Positions 1 to 11,770 of a stretch of DNA of 64,000 bases are shown piece after piece. The DNA is from Rhexocercosporidium sp. MPI-PUGE-AT-0058 (Eukaryota; Ascomycota; Leotiomycetes; Helotiales). Each line of letters starts with the position of its first letter. Positions within the stretch are counted from its first letter, which is position 1. The notes under the pieces are model-generated. The model did no database searches. It was not told the origin of the DNA and saw nothing but the letters and a program-made list of their open reading frames with translations. The stretch is taken from NCBI GenBank assembly GCA_020746875.1, contig JAGTJL010000006.1, positions 1,302,001 through 1,366,000 on the forward strand, in the 5' to 3' direction. The position numbers were made by a program, and so were the translations under genes.

Positions 1-3000
1 CGTATACGTTCTTTTAAGTACTTAATAATTCCGAGTAATATTATTTAAACGACCGAAAGATTATTAATATTTCTTTATTATAAATTAAGTAATTAAGCTC
101 GAGATTTACTATAGTCTTAAAAAAGTAATTTATAAAGCAAAAAATGTCGTCTTCTTAAAGTTAAAATAATACGCTAGCAACGACTCCGTTAAAAGAATCA
201 GTCTTTAGCCGCGTTTATTTTATTAAATTATAATAATAAAGAATTAATATAAATTAAAGAGCTTCTTAGAGAATTTCTTATACGTTTTTATAAGCGTTAT
301 CGAAGTCAAAAGGCACGTCTTTTTTAATAAGTATTATAAGGAGTCGAGTAATACAATTATAATCTTTAATAAACCGGCGGTAGAAATTATAAAACTTAAA
401 GTAACTTTATACGTTATATACGTTGCCGGCGTATTTTTAATCTTTAATTACGTTAACTTTTTTTAAATTTACTTTTATATTATTAACGTTAATAATAAAA
501 CTTAAGAATTTCGTCTTTTATATATTAAACTCGGACTTCTTAATATCGGCTTATAATTCGTACGCTTATAATAATAATAATATTATTATTATTTTAATAT
601 AAACTTTATACTCCTCAAGGGTTAACGAGTATATAAAGATATTATTTATATAAGCCGCGTAAAAGTCGTTTAAATATTTTATTAAAATATCGTTAATAAA
701 TCGCTAAAAAGTCGCCGGGCTATTCGTAAAGCTAAAGGGAAAGACTTTATATTTATACGTATTATATTAAATACGGAAAGTCGTATAATCTTCGCTCTTA
801 GGAAATATATAAATACAGTAAAAGGCTTATTAAATATTAAGCTTTATAAAGACTTTTACTTTATAAATATAAGTTATTATTTTATCGATTAAAGGAATTA
901 AATATGGATTCTTTTTCGACAAAGTATTTAACTTCCGGTAGTCGACATAAAGCCGGAGACTGCCGTCGGCCTTTTTAGCAAAGAGAATAAGGGCCGCATA
1001 TAATGCGCTAAAAGGCTTAATAAAACCTTTATATAAGTTATTAATAATATACTACTTAATTTTTAATAGTTATTTTTTAATTATACGTCGAAGAGGTTCA
1101 AAAAATAAGTCGTTCTTTTTAATAAGCTTAATTTAATGGTTTACGCCTTAGCGATACGCTAATAGTTTGTCGGAGGCTTGCCGGGAAAAGAGAAGAGTAT
1201 ACTCTTAATACTTTATTAAGAGCTTCTTATTTATTAACTTATTATCTTACGTATATTTAGCCTTTAGGGCTTCTTTTAGGATTAAGTCTTCATTTATTAA
1301 TACGAGCTCGATACTTAATTAATTTAAGGCCTCTCGTCGACGGCGAGTCAGCTTTTAATCGATTTTATATACCGATATTATAAAGGTTTTTATTTTATTT
1401 TTCTTAGCTTTCTTAAGTTAAAAATACGTTATAAATATTACTATTATTAATATTAAGAAAATCTCCGTAATAAGCGCTTTAAGCTAATGCTTTGCCAGGA
1501 GGGCTTCACAGACTCTTTTGTTTTTAAGTAATAATCCCGGATTATAAAATGTCGATAAGTTTAATTAATCTTTTATAATACGTAAGCGCTTTTTAACCTC
1601 TTTAATAAAGCTCGAGGGTCGAGTCGGCGAGACGTCAATTATAAGTCGTCTAAAGACTTTAAACTTAAGGGAATCGTCGAATGCCGCAATCCTAGCTTAC
1701 CTTTAGCAATAATTATTTAAATTTAAAAAGGCGTCCCTTCGTTTTATATTAAATTAATAAGACTTAACGATTAGCTTATTAAAACAATTAATATTAACAA
1801 AGACTCGCTAATTAAAGTACGGCTATATAAATATATTTAACGGCTATTTTAACCGGTTACGATTCTTAATATATGACTGCTTTAAGTTATAATACTTAAA
1901 GAACTTCCGACTAATTAAGACGTCGGTGTTTCTTAAGTTAATTATTAAGAAAGGGAAGTTAATTTACCGGCGGTTAATAGTTAAGATAAGTAAGACAGCC
2001 GTATTAATTAACTTGCCTTTCTTATTATTATAGCTAATTAAGACGATTAATTAAAAAAGTATTATAAAAAAAATATTAAATTACTTAACGAGCCGGTATG
2101 CAAAGGAGGTTTTAATTACACCGAAAATATTTACTTCGCTATTAATATATATAAGTGTTTTAATAAAAAATCTATTCCTTTTTAATTTAATATTAATTAA
2201 GAATTGTCGTCCTTTAATAAAAACACAGAAATTAAATACTAAGTCTTTTTATAAATTATAGCTTACGCCGAAATATAAGTCTTTACTACAGCTTAAGAGT
2301 TTTTTAAAAATTCGTTATTCTTTAAGTCTTTGTCGATAATTAACTTAAAAATTAACTTATTAAGGGCTTAGTCTCTTCGGCGCTTAAGGCAGTCGCTAGC
2401 CTAGTAGTCAGTCTTACTATAATAAAGGCAAGTATTAAAGGAGACGTCTTTAGGAATAAAAGGCGGTATAAGAGATTTAAAGCGACAGAAGAACGGAGCC
2501 GAGGATAGCGAGCGCGAGCGAACCTTTAGTAATAATTTATAAGTTAATATTAAAGGTTTTTATATTATTATAGCCGGCGTAAAGAAAGTTATACGTTAGC
2601 TTTCTTTTTTAAAAATGCCGCGCGCGTCGTAGCTATTAAAAGTAACGTTAGCTTAAGCCTTACGAGTCGTTACGGCTTCCTTTAATATAATATTACGGGA
2701 TTCTCGGTCCGTAATAATTAAGAATTTATTTAAGGCTATATAATTTCTATTTATTTTATACTTTTTTATATAAATTATACGCTTAAGGGCCGGAGAGACC
2801 TTTTCGTATACGTTCTTAAATTAACGGAAGCGGGCAATTTTCTTAATAATAATATAAAAAGTAAATTTAACTTAAAAGTCGTTATAAGTTATATTACTTA
2901 TTATTAATTAATTATATATTACTTATTATTAATTAATTATATATTTTCTTAATAACTTAGACTCGGTTATAATTAAAAAATCGCTAGTCTAAGGCCGTTA

Positions 3001-3964
3001 AAACGTCGACGGCAGTCTCGAAAGTGCCGGTAAATTCTGAGTTTATATATTAAAAGATAATAGTCTTTGCCTCGCCGACGATATACTAAAAGTAAGCCTT
3101 AATTTATAATATTTTATTCTTAAAGTTATTTAAGTATTCTTTTATAAATAACTTTATTTTTATCTTTTAAATATTATACTTAATATCGCCTTTATAGTCG
3201 CTAAAAGGGATATAAGAATACTTAACTTTAAAGGGCTTTATAACTTAAACCGAATTATCTAGCTTTAGTAAGTAATAGTCGGTAATTAATTAAAGGTCCG
3301 CCGTAAGAACACGTATTAATCGATCGTTTTAAAAGGAGGGAGTGTAAGTCTTTTAGTAAAGGTTATTAAGAGTATATTAATTAAAGGCTTTCTTAATAGC
3401 GGCAGTAATAATAAAACTAACGGAAATCTCGATTAATTAATTTACTTTTATTTATTAAGCGGGGGTAAGGCCCTTTATAATAGCAATAGGCTTTAGCGAG
3501 GCGTCGAAGTAATTCTAAGGTTTATCCTCTGAATTAGAATCGGGTTCTTTGAAGTTATTAGGTTTTTTTATAAGAGTTTCGACTAAAGAGAAAAGAATAT
3601 TAGTAAAGCCTAGCCGTAAGGGGGTGCTTCTTTTTCTAAAGCTTTACCGATAAGGGGGAGAAGTCGGAAGTAGTGGCAGCACGGAGTAAAGAGATGTTTA
3701 AAGTTATTAATTAATTTATTAATTAGATATAAGTCGAAGTCGAAGTTTAAATAGCACGCGTTAAGTTACATAAGGTAAGTTAACGGCAGGGGGTTTTCTA
3801 GCTTTTTTTAAGGCAACTTACTATTAATAAAAAGGTATTTATTTATTAAATAAGCTAAAGTATTAAGGTTTGTCGTTAATTTATTATAAAGATAAGGAGA
3901 CGTAACGCGTAAGACTTAGTGAAATATAACGCTTTATAGCGAAGGGGTTATTAGTCTTTTCTTA
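1..3964 (-). mobile_element. Ty3/gypsy chromovirus A1, internal region (RIP-degraded, cut by window edge)
   Basis: Minus-strand gag-pol relic. At about 625-655 the reverse complement reads YINNIFIYS, the gypsy reverse transcriptase catalytic motif (normally YIDDI) with both Asp codons turned into Asn by G>A. Positions 1-2480 match, in reverse complement, the better preserved copy A3 (35216-38853), where RT and RNase H can be read. Positions 1-1640 match copy A2 directly. The order on the minus strand is gag (roughly 2.5-3.9 kb), protease, RT, then RNase H towards position 1; integrase and the 3' LTR lie outside the window. Nearly every reading frame is full of TAA, so the element is dead. Class and orientation are secure; the gag/protease limits are not. 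Confidence 0.85.
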
Positions 3965-4220
3965 TATTACGGCTTATTAAAGGTTAATATAATGTAAGAA
4001 ATAGCTTTATATTTAAGCTTAAAGTTACGTTTAAAATTAAAAAAAAAAAGACAAAGAGAAAAGAAGAGCTCTTTATAAGAGGGAGCTCTAGTATAAATAC
4101 ATAAAGGGTCCTCCTAGCCTTTCCCGATTAAGCCTAGCGCCATGATTACTATGCCAAGGCAATGCTACGAGCGATGCCGAGCTCGCTCGGTTAGAATACG
4201 AGGCTCGGGGAATCGTAACA
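3965..4220 (-). repeat. 5' LTR of chromovirus A1
   Basis: The right edge reads as TGTTACGATTCC on the minus strand, starting at 4220. The left edge TATTACGG (3965) is the RIP form of TGTTACGG. It aligns over its length with the 302-bp LTR of copy A2 (17110-17411), including the shared GTATAAATA stretch and the ATACGAGGC block. It abuts the (ATT)n run on the right. The partner LTR is outside the window, so no target-site duplication can be read. Confidence 0.75.
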
Positions 4221-4226
4221 TTATCT

Positions 4227-4507
<281 letters not shown>

Positions 4508-6927
4508 GCCTTCAATATTATTATTAAGTCTTGTATTAATTTCTTGACTTATAAGGTCTTATATATTTATTTGATTTTCTTTAAATAGATTTATTTCAAG
4601 ATTATTTATAAATTTATTATTTATTATTTTAATATTTTTTACTTAAAGAGCTTTTTTATTTATAATATTTAATACTTTATATAATAGATAATTAAATTTA
4701 ATTAATATTGCTTTATTAGCTTTTGGTTTTAGTTTTATTATATAATTCTTTTTATTTTTATAAAAATATATAGAGCTAAAGGTTTTAATATAATTAATAT
4801 TAGGGATTTTATTATATTTTATTTTATATAGTGTTTTATAATTTATTATCGAATGAGGAGTTTTATTATATAAATAAGTAGTTGTAATTATAGCTTTTCC
4901 CTATATATAATTAGGTAAATTAGTAGTATTTAATAAGTATTTAACCTTATTTAGAATAGTGCGATTAATACGTTTTATTACTTTATTTGGTTCTTTTATA
5001 TAAGTAGGTGCTAATTAATGAGTTATATTATGATTTATTAAATATTTTTTGAATTTATTATTAATATATTCCCTTTTGTTATTAATTGTAAATATGTTTA
5101 TATGTTTATTATTATTATTATTTTCATTCTTTAATTTATATTTAATAAAAGCGTTATACGCTTTATATTTATTTTTAAGTAGTTTTATTTTTAAGTATTT
5201 ATTATTAAAATTTAAGAAAGTTATAATATATTTATATTTATTATAAGTTATAATGGTAATAAGACCGCATAAATTACTCGCTATTTTTTTAAATAAATTA
5301 AACGTTTTATTATTAAATTCTTTATTTATTTTATTTATAAATTTGCTTTTAAGGTAACTTTTATAGTTTAGTATTTAAGTATTAATTATATTATTTAATA
5401 TTATATTATTATAACCCGTTATATTTTTTATTATTTTATTTAAGTAATTTAAGCTTATATGGCCTAATTTAATATGTAAGTCCATTTTATTAATGCTTTT
5501 GATTTTTACTTTATTAATATTTTCAGTAGTAGCTAATATTTGAATATTATTATTATTATTATTTTTATAAGGTATAATATTAAGAATATATAATCTTTTT
5601 ATCTTTGTTCTTTATATTATTACTTTATTATTTTTGTTTTTAATATAAGTAAAAGTATTATTAAAAATGCTATAATATTATTTATTTAATTGACTTTAAC
5701 TTATTAAGTTTATTCTTAATTTTAATATATAAAGGCAATTCTTAAATATATATATTTAATTATTAGTATTTGATTTTATAAGGATATTTCCATATCTTCT
5801 AATTATTATTTGTTTTGCTTTCCCTTAATTAATTGACTTATTATATAATTTAAAATCATTAAAATATAATAAATTATAATATATATATATAATTACGGCA
5901 GTATTAAGTATAAAGGTTTTTATTTAATTGTTTTGATTATTTATATTTATTTTTTCAATTCCGTGACTTTTTATAAAGTTTAAATTGGAGCTTATATTAT
6001 TAATATTAGTTATTTTATTAGTTTTTATAAGAGGTATAGTTATTAATACTTATATATCTTTTATAGGATTTAAATTAAGATTAAAATCGCTAAAGTCTTT
6101 AATAACACTTATAATATTATATAAGACGTTTATATTATCGTCTCGCTTATCTCGAGCCGATTTCTCGGTAATATTAAGTGATTTATTAGTCTTTAGGCGT
6201 TTCCAGCCCTTCGGCGCCTTCTTAGGAAATAGAAAAGCGTAGTTAGAAGTCACGTAAGAGTGTTGTTTACAATTAATGTAATACTTCTTGCTTTAAGTGG
6301 TATTTTTAATGACTTTATAAGGTTTTTTGCCTTTATTATTATTAAAAGTTATTAAGGCCTGATTTATATTAGCTTTATTTAATTTTTGACGTTTTGATTC
6401 GTTTAATAAATTAGAGAATAACGATTTAAGAGTATAAGAATTAATATTAGTTCTTAAAGACTGTATTATATTAAAAACTAATCTATTATAATTATTAGTT
6501 AAGTTATTAAGAACCTAAGTTATTATTACTTGTTTAGGCAACTTAAGGTTTTTAGCTTTTAATTAATCGCTTAATTGTTTTACTTTATTAAGGTATTCTT
6601 TCATTAAATTATATTTAATTAAATAGGTATTAAAGAATTTTTAGCAAATTAAAAATTCCGAGCTAAACTCTTTTAGAGAATAGAGGTTTTTAAGCGATTG
6701 TCAAGCTTTAAAAGCACGTGTTATATATTGTATTTATAAAAGAGGGCCATCCTTAATAAGCAATTAAATATTAGAAAGGGCTTTGCCGTTTATTTTATTA
6801 CTTACTTTATTAGACGCTATTATAGCGTTTAGCGCTTCTTTTGTTAAGAAGGCCGTTATACGAAGTGCTTAAATTAGGTAATTAGTCGAGCCGCTAAGCT
6901 TAGCTATAATGATTTTATTAAAAGTCA
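4508..6927 (-). pseudogene. Ty1/copia gag-pol relic (Copia-I), gag to integrase
   Basis: Read on the minus strand. An ATG at 6927 opens a typical copia gag (MTFNKIIIAKLSGSTNY...). A CCHC zinc knuckle lies at about 6239-6281, with three of its four ligands changed to Tyr (TGT/TGC>TAT/TAC, CAC>TAC) and spacing C-X2-C-X4-H-X4-C intact. Next come a protease-linker region, the pre-integrase motif GHISLNYLNK near 5.45 kb, and an integrase core at about 4.7-5.4 kb containing an INRTILNKVKYLLN-like helix and an AIITTTYLYN segment. The frame then runs into the Asn-coding (ATT)n array. RT and RNase H should follow but are absent, replaced by the A1 LTR. Stops are mostly TAA at expected Gln or Trp codons, which indicates RIP. 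Family is certain; functional activity is excluded. Confidence 0.88.
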
Positions 6928-7319
6928 TTTTATTTATTATATATTAGTTATATTTTAAGTAAGTATTTAAAGGTATTAACTTAACTTTAAAGATTCTGAA
7001 GTTTAAGTTATTCGGAATAGTTTAAGTTTTTAAATATTAGTTATTAAACACGTGACCCGTGTATATTAAGAGTTATAAAGTAAAATACTTATTAATATAT
7101 AAGAACTTTTAAAGTATTCTTGCCGAAGTTATATTTTTATTTTACTTTTAATATAAGGATAACTAATTTAAAAACTCTAAGACTTATACGGTAGATTTAT
7201 TAATATATAAGTTATATTTATTAAGAGTATGAAAGGTATTTATTAATAAATATTAAAGATATTTAGCTTTTTGTGTTTTGGAAGTTGTATAATTAGACTA
7301 GCTAATAAGAGAGCTACGT
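6928..7319 (-). other. AT-rich 5' flank of Copia-I, probable LTR/leader
   Basis: This lies directly upstream of the Copia-I gag start, where copia elements carry a short leader and 5' LTR. A possible edge is the minus-strand TGTTTAATAACT beginning near 7051, but no second LTR copy exists here to prove it. No coding signal is visible. Confidence 0.35.
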
Positions 7320-7660
7320 ATTGAAGGTATGACGTAGGTATGAAGGTATAGAGCTGTAGGTATGAAGATATGGAGGTATAAAGCCGTAGGTATGAAGATA
7401 TGAGGGTATAGAGCCGTAGGTATGGTAGGTATGGTAGGTATGGTAGGTATGGTAGGTATGGTAGGTATGGTAGGTATGGTAGGTATGGTAGGTATGGTAG
7501 GTATGGTAGGTATGGTAGGTATGGTAGGTATGGTAGGTATGGTAGGTATGGTAGGTATGGTAGGTATGGTAGGTATGGTAGGTATGGTAGGTATGGTAGG
7601 TATGGTGATATAAGAGTATTGAGCCGTAGGTATGAAGATATAAGGGTATATAGTTTATTA
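7320..7660. repeat. Minisatellite: 21 x 9 bp core with degenerate longer flanking repeats
   Basis: Positions 7416-7604 are 21 perfect copies of GTAGGTATG. Both sides carry variants of a longer unit (GCCGTAGGTATGAAGATAT followed by a GGGTATA-like part), twice on the left and once on the right. The 9-mer is therefore a piece of that unit that expanded. The frames give Met-Val-Gly and Tyr-Leu-Pro repeats, which are by-products of a 9-bp period and not genes. Confidence 0.95.
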
Positions 7661-7689
7661 TACGTTGAAAGGATCAAGTATAAAAGGTA

Positions 7690-9600
7690 TATAAGAATGG
7701 AATTCTGATCGAACCAGTCGATAAAACTTAAGAATAAAGAATATTACGTGAAAACGAAGTGTATAAGTGTAATTGAGGTAATATAAGATCTCTTGATTAG
7801 TTAAATTAAGGTAGAATAGAAGAAGGTGCTATCGGAGTTTTATAACCTAAAAAGAAGAGATTTAGTGTAAATGATGATTTCATTACTTCGGGGGAAACTA
7901 GGTTTATATAACCACTTTTAGGCGCCAAGCTATTTAGCTCTCGCATCGGCTATTTGCTCTCGCATCGGTTATTAGCTTTATAATGAAACTAGCTTTGTAT
8001 CAAGACTAGCTTTATATTACCAGAGCTTCCGAGGTTCAAAGCATGGAAGCCAGAGCTTTATGCGAAGCCGGAGCTTTATGTAAAGGTAGTTGAGTTATGG
8101 AAAGGTATGCTTAATATAATCTTATATAGCCTTTGTAATTAGACCTTTGATAAGTAGCCTTTTGAATTTCTGTTGGCTCTAGAGGCTTAATTTGTGTAGT
8201 TCCTTTACTTTAATACGCTTTATAAGTAAATAATAATTTACGAGGATTATTTTAAAGAGTTAATACTCGATAGCTTGATGCTCCCTCCTCTGTATCTTAC
8301 GTAATTCGGCGTTTTAAGAGATTAAGTAATCGGTTTTATTTATAGTTCTTATATTATAGTTATAATTATTAGCTATTACTAGAATCTCTAGTGTTTTAAT
8401 AGCTTCTCCTTCGTCGAATACTGCTTTAAAGGTCTTTGCCTTAGAGCTAGTTTCCTTTAGGCGCTTCCTTGAACGCTCGACTACGTCTTTAGTAAATAAG
8501 ACCGATGTTATAAATAGAATAAAGGCTTAATCCTTCTAGCTAATTTGTAATATTTTGCCGTTAGTCGTAGGAAAGGAATAGAGTTGACTCTACGGAATAA
8601 TATTATTCTTATTTAATTTTTTTTAAATTAAAGAGTTCTTTAATAATACTTACGTTAGTTCGACACGTGCTAATAATACCGAAACTAAAAATTCTTACGT
8701 AAGCAATGAATTTGGCTGATATAAATAGGTTATTGAGGAAGTAGTAGTAACCGTAACTTGTTAGGGGTAGTAAGAGCCTTTAGAGTAGTTTGAGGATTAT
8801 AACTTAAGTCTTATTGCCTCTATCTCCGGCCTTTTTAGTACTTTTAAGTGCTATTAGTATAAGTATATTAATAGGTCCTTTTCCAGTCTTAGGTATGTGC
8901 TAATTCCAGTAAAGGATAAATCCTTGGGAGGCTAATGCTTAAACCTTAAAACTAGTAGGTGTCGGCTTGTTTAGTATAGTAGTGGCTTCTTTAGCATGCC
9001 TCTTATACCGTATAATACACTTATTTATAGTAATATTTCGTCTTAGGATATAGATCGAAAGATTTATATTCTGAATATGCGTTAATAGTTAATCTACTTA
9101 AGGATTTATTAGTAAATTTCGTGTCTAGTATTAAAGTTATGTATCTAATCCTTTAGTACGGCCCGGAAGCCTTATTCCCCGCTAATCTAATACGCATATG
9201 AAGCTCTTAGAACCTGCCCCTCGACATATAAAGTATAATATTATAATAAGCGAGAAATTCTTTATTTAACTAATAGTTTTGAATTTCATTTTATACGTTA
9301 TAAGTTATATAAATTCGTATGAGAAAGTAAATATAAAGCTCGCTAAGGCAAGTAGGGTACTAAAGGAGGGGTCGTGCATATAGATTTAAATAGTCTTAAG
9401 CATCTTGAATATAATTATTTGTCTTTTTAATTATTTAATCTATGATTTCCGGCGTGAAATATATAATAAAAAGTGATAAAGTATTATTTGCATCGACTCT
9501 TTTTAGGATCTAAATCTTAAGGGGGTATTTAAGTAATCGCATAAGGTAAAACTTATCCTCGTGTTCTTATAAGGGAGCTATATTCGGTCGGCGGGTCCCT
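7690..9600 (-). pseudogene. piggyBac-type transposase relic (DDE_Tnp_1_7 family)
   Basis: On the minus strand a fungal piggyBac transposase can be followed across most of its length. The N-terminal part (about 9.45-9.15 kb) reads FTPEIIDLIIKKTNNYIQD-like sequence, then a YARPLLWYPT segment and RFQELHMRIRLAG. The catalytic core (about 8.9-8.6 kb) contains KAGDRGNKT, YYFLNNLFISAKF and GTCRTNVSIIKEL, all characteristic of piggyBac DDD transposases. The C-terminal part (about 8.5-8.2 kb) contains the NYNYN segment and ends in a basic tail. Stops interrupt it, but damage is milder than in the retroelements. Solo LTR G1 (7848-8126) splits the 3' end; matching sequence resumes below 7847. TTAA ends were not located with confidence. 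Confidence 0.82.
7848..8126 (+). repeat. Solo LTR G1 (279 bp)
   Basis: It begins TAAAAAGAAGAG (RIP form of TGAAAAGAAGAG) and ends CTTATA. It is flanked by a 5-bp duplication, TAACC (7843-7847) and TAGCC (8127-8131), differing by one G/A transition. It holds two units of the CTATTTGCTCTCGCATCGG module and two plus a partial of the AGCTTTATATTAAAACT module, and a TATATAA about 70 bp in. It is homologous to G2 (20833-21254) and G3 (34671-35215). No internal element is attached, so it is a solo LTR left by LTR-LTR recombination. Confidence 0.85.
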
Positions 9601-10331
9601 TAATCCGTAGGATCAGCTATTATATCCTCTAGTATTATTGTAATGATAAAAATGATGATTTTAAGTGTAAAAAGAGGGTTTGTTTACATATCAATAATGC
9701 GCCGGACTTTGGTGTTTCTTCGGAACAACTATTGTTCCGCCCCGGGATAGGTGTAATCCTGACAGCAGCGACTCGGATAATACGATAGTGTTTGGAGCTT
9801 GCAAATAAACCCCTTAGTTTTCATAAACCATTAGCCGAGGCAGTGTTCGCAGGTCGAGGGAATGGCGGGGGTCTTCATGCAGTCATGCATATCCGCATTG
9901 GCCATGGCCGCAGTCTTTCATGATCAGTTCAGGCAATACACTCCACATTCCTAAAATGATGACAGCTGGAATTCGCCCGTTCTGCAGCCGCAAAAATTGT
10001 GCGCCAAGCAAATTGGCAGGGGCCGAACTATGGAGGTCATTGTCCATTTGTGAATGGCTTCTATTGTCTAATGTCGCTTGACCATGGCCTAAGCTACAGG
10101 CTTACTCCAACCTCAGAAAAGCCACAAGTTTCAGTGCTCATGATGTCCGCCTTTTGAGGCAGGAATGATTGTGTTTTAGCTATAGAAGAGGTGTGTTCGG
10201 GCTTTTGTAGAGGCTTTACCACGGTGAACGCGACAGCTCCCCATCGGAATTTGAAGTTTAAGGCTGGTGAATCCCTAGGTGAGAATTGCATGTGAACGGA
10301 CAAGGAGAGAAGACTCAAGCCTGTCGAGGTG
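9601..10331. other. Left boundary of the gene island and upstream region of the protease gene
   Basis: Composition changes at about 9690 from RIP-type AT-rich DNA to balanced DNA rich in CA/TG. No gene is seen here. Visible structures are a perfect 8-bp inverted repeat, CGGAACAA-CTA-TTGTTCCG (9721-9739), and a GGCCATGGCC palindrome at 9900-9909 overlapping an inverted CCAAT (ATTGG). An open minus-strand frame at 10094-10432 overlaps the promoter and shows no family features. Confidence 0.6.
9721..9739. promoter_or_regulatory. Inverted repeat CGGAACAA/TTGTTCCG, candidate Zn2Cys6-type site
   Basis: Perfect 8-bp arms around a 3-bp spacer, with outer half-sites CGG...CCG separated by 13 bp. Inverted CGG triplets are the classic target of fungal Zn(II)2Cys6 regulators. 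The site lies about 740 bp upstream of the protease start codon. Functional assignment is inference; it could equally be a short chance hairpin. Confidence 0.3.
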
Positions 10332-10338
10332 TATATAA
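10332..10338 (+). promoter_or_regulatory. TATA box of the metalloprotease gene
   Basis: TATATAA lies 143 bp upstream of the ATG at 10481. It is followed by a long CT-rich stretch (about 10355-10475, many TCTTC/CTTTC motifs), the usual context of transcription start sites and leaders in filamentous ascomycetes. Confidence 0.6.
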
Positions 10339-10480
10339 GAAGCTCGATGTTCGCCAAGTTTCTCTGCTTCATCAACACTCTCATCTCAATATTACATCCT
10401 GCTTTCACTTCTTTCAAATTCCAATCTTCCAATCTTCAAACTTGCTACACACTTCATCAACGGTACATTTATTCATCAAC

Positions 10481-11770
10481 ATGGGCTCCGTCGAAAAAGA
10501 AGTTTTCAGATGCTGCGGTCAAATCTCCACCCCCTTCATCCCCCGCGTCAAAACAACCGGTAACAACGATCATGGCGAAGAACTCGCCCTCGACACTCGC
10601 AGCCTCTGGCCTAACGGTTCTATCCTGACCGTCAAAATCATCGGGTAAGCTTCCAACTCCAGCACTCCCTCCCCGGCAATCAAACCAACCCGTCCCAGAG
10701 CAAGCGACTTCGTGAAGTCCAAAATCCAGCAATTCGCCAACGTCTGGTCCGAATTCGCCAACTTGACTTTCAGTTTCATTGATAACGGCGATACCGACAT
10801 CCGCGTATTCGTCGTGCCAGGCGGTTCCTGGTCCTACATCGGTACTGGCTCCAAAGGCGTCCCTCAGGATCAACCAACGATGAATTTCGGGTGGTTTAAT
10901 GATCAGACTGCTGATGATGAGTTCTCGCGTGTGGTGATTCATGAATTTGGTCATGCTATTGGATGTATTCATGAGCAGGCGAGTCCTGTTGCGAATATTC
11001 CGTGGAACAAACCGGTGGTCTATGAGTATTATTTGAAAAATGACGGCTGGAATCAGGCGCAGGTGGATTCGAATGTCTTTGCGGTTGCGGATCAGGCGAA
11101 TACGATTGAGACGACTTTTGATCGTAGGTCGATTATGTATGTTTCTGCTTCCACCCACCTCTCCATCAGCCGTGCCTCATTATACTCTCCCCGCGAAAAA
11201 TCACTGAACATCAACAGGGAATACCCCATCGACCCCTCCTGGACACTCGACGGCTCCTCCGCCGGCTGGAACCTCGTCCTCTCCGACCAGGACAAAACCT
11301 TCATCATGCAACGCTACCCCAAGACCGGCATCGTACGCACCACAAACGACGGCGTGTATCTTGTGAACTGCTTCAAAGGTGACCAGATCAGCAGCGGCAT
11401 CGCGTATTATTCTTTCTTAGGGAATAATGATGGGCAGCAGCCAACTGCTTATATTGACATTGCGAAAGGCAGTAATGTCACTTGGGAGGGGAGTCTAGGT
11501 TCAGGTGAGCTGTCACTTCCTTGTTTTCCTTTCTTTTCAGTTTCGTAGACCTAGATGGAAGAGGAAGAGTACTGATTCGAGATAGGCACTTTCCCTGATG
11601 GCAACGTAGTCCGCTGGAGCATCGTCGCTAATGCTGGGTCCTTGGCTACCTACTCCAATGTAGGTATTGCCAGCAATCTCGAGGAACATTGGAATGTGTA
11701 CAAGGATAAATACAGATTGCTGTATGAGGTTGATGGGTGGCAGTGCTATACTGTATATTGGTGCTTTTGA
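10481..11770 (+). CDS. Metzincin zinc metalloprotease, astacin-like (peptidase M12A / ZnMc type)
   Basis: Model: join(10481-10644, 10699-11136, 11218-11504, 11586-11770), 1074 nt, 357 aa. Introns of 54, 81 and 81 bp have GTAAGC/GTATGT/GTGAGC donors and CAG/CAG/TAG acceptors; intron 3 has a CTGAT branch point 10 nt before its acceptor. Zinc site HEFGHAIGCIHE gives ligands His136, His140, His146 and catalytic Glu137. The Met-turn SIM is at residues 199-201, and intron 2 removal restores the family pattern SIMxYP. N-terminal to the site are the family landmarks ANVWSEFANLTF, DIRV, GSWSYIGT and TMNFGW. Residues about 240-357 form a separate C-terminal domain I do not recognise, rich in Tyr and Trp. 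There is no signal peptide or membrane segment, so a cytosolic or non-classically secreted enzyme is likely. The gene shows no RIP damage. It hydrolyses peptide bonds; the substrate is unknown. The exon 4 acceptor is the least certain point. Confidence 0.87.

Noticed and set aside
7243..7677. 144-codon Tyr-Leu-Pro repeat frame and 63-codon Met-Val-Gly frame
   Set aside because: A 9-bp period with no stop keeps any frame open; no start context, no non-repeat domain.
10094..11307. Minus-strand open frames over the protease gene and its promoter (10094-10432, 10469-11158, 10570-10800, 11092-11307)
   Set aside because: Shadows of the plus-strand exons and promoter; no family motif, and the plus strand has zinc-site and splice evidence.
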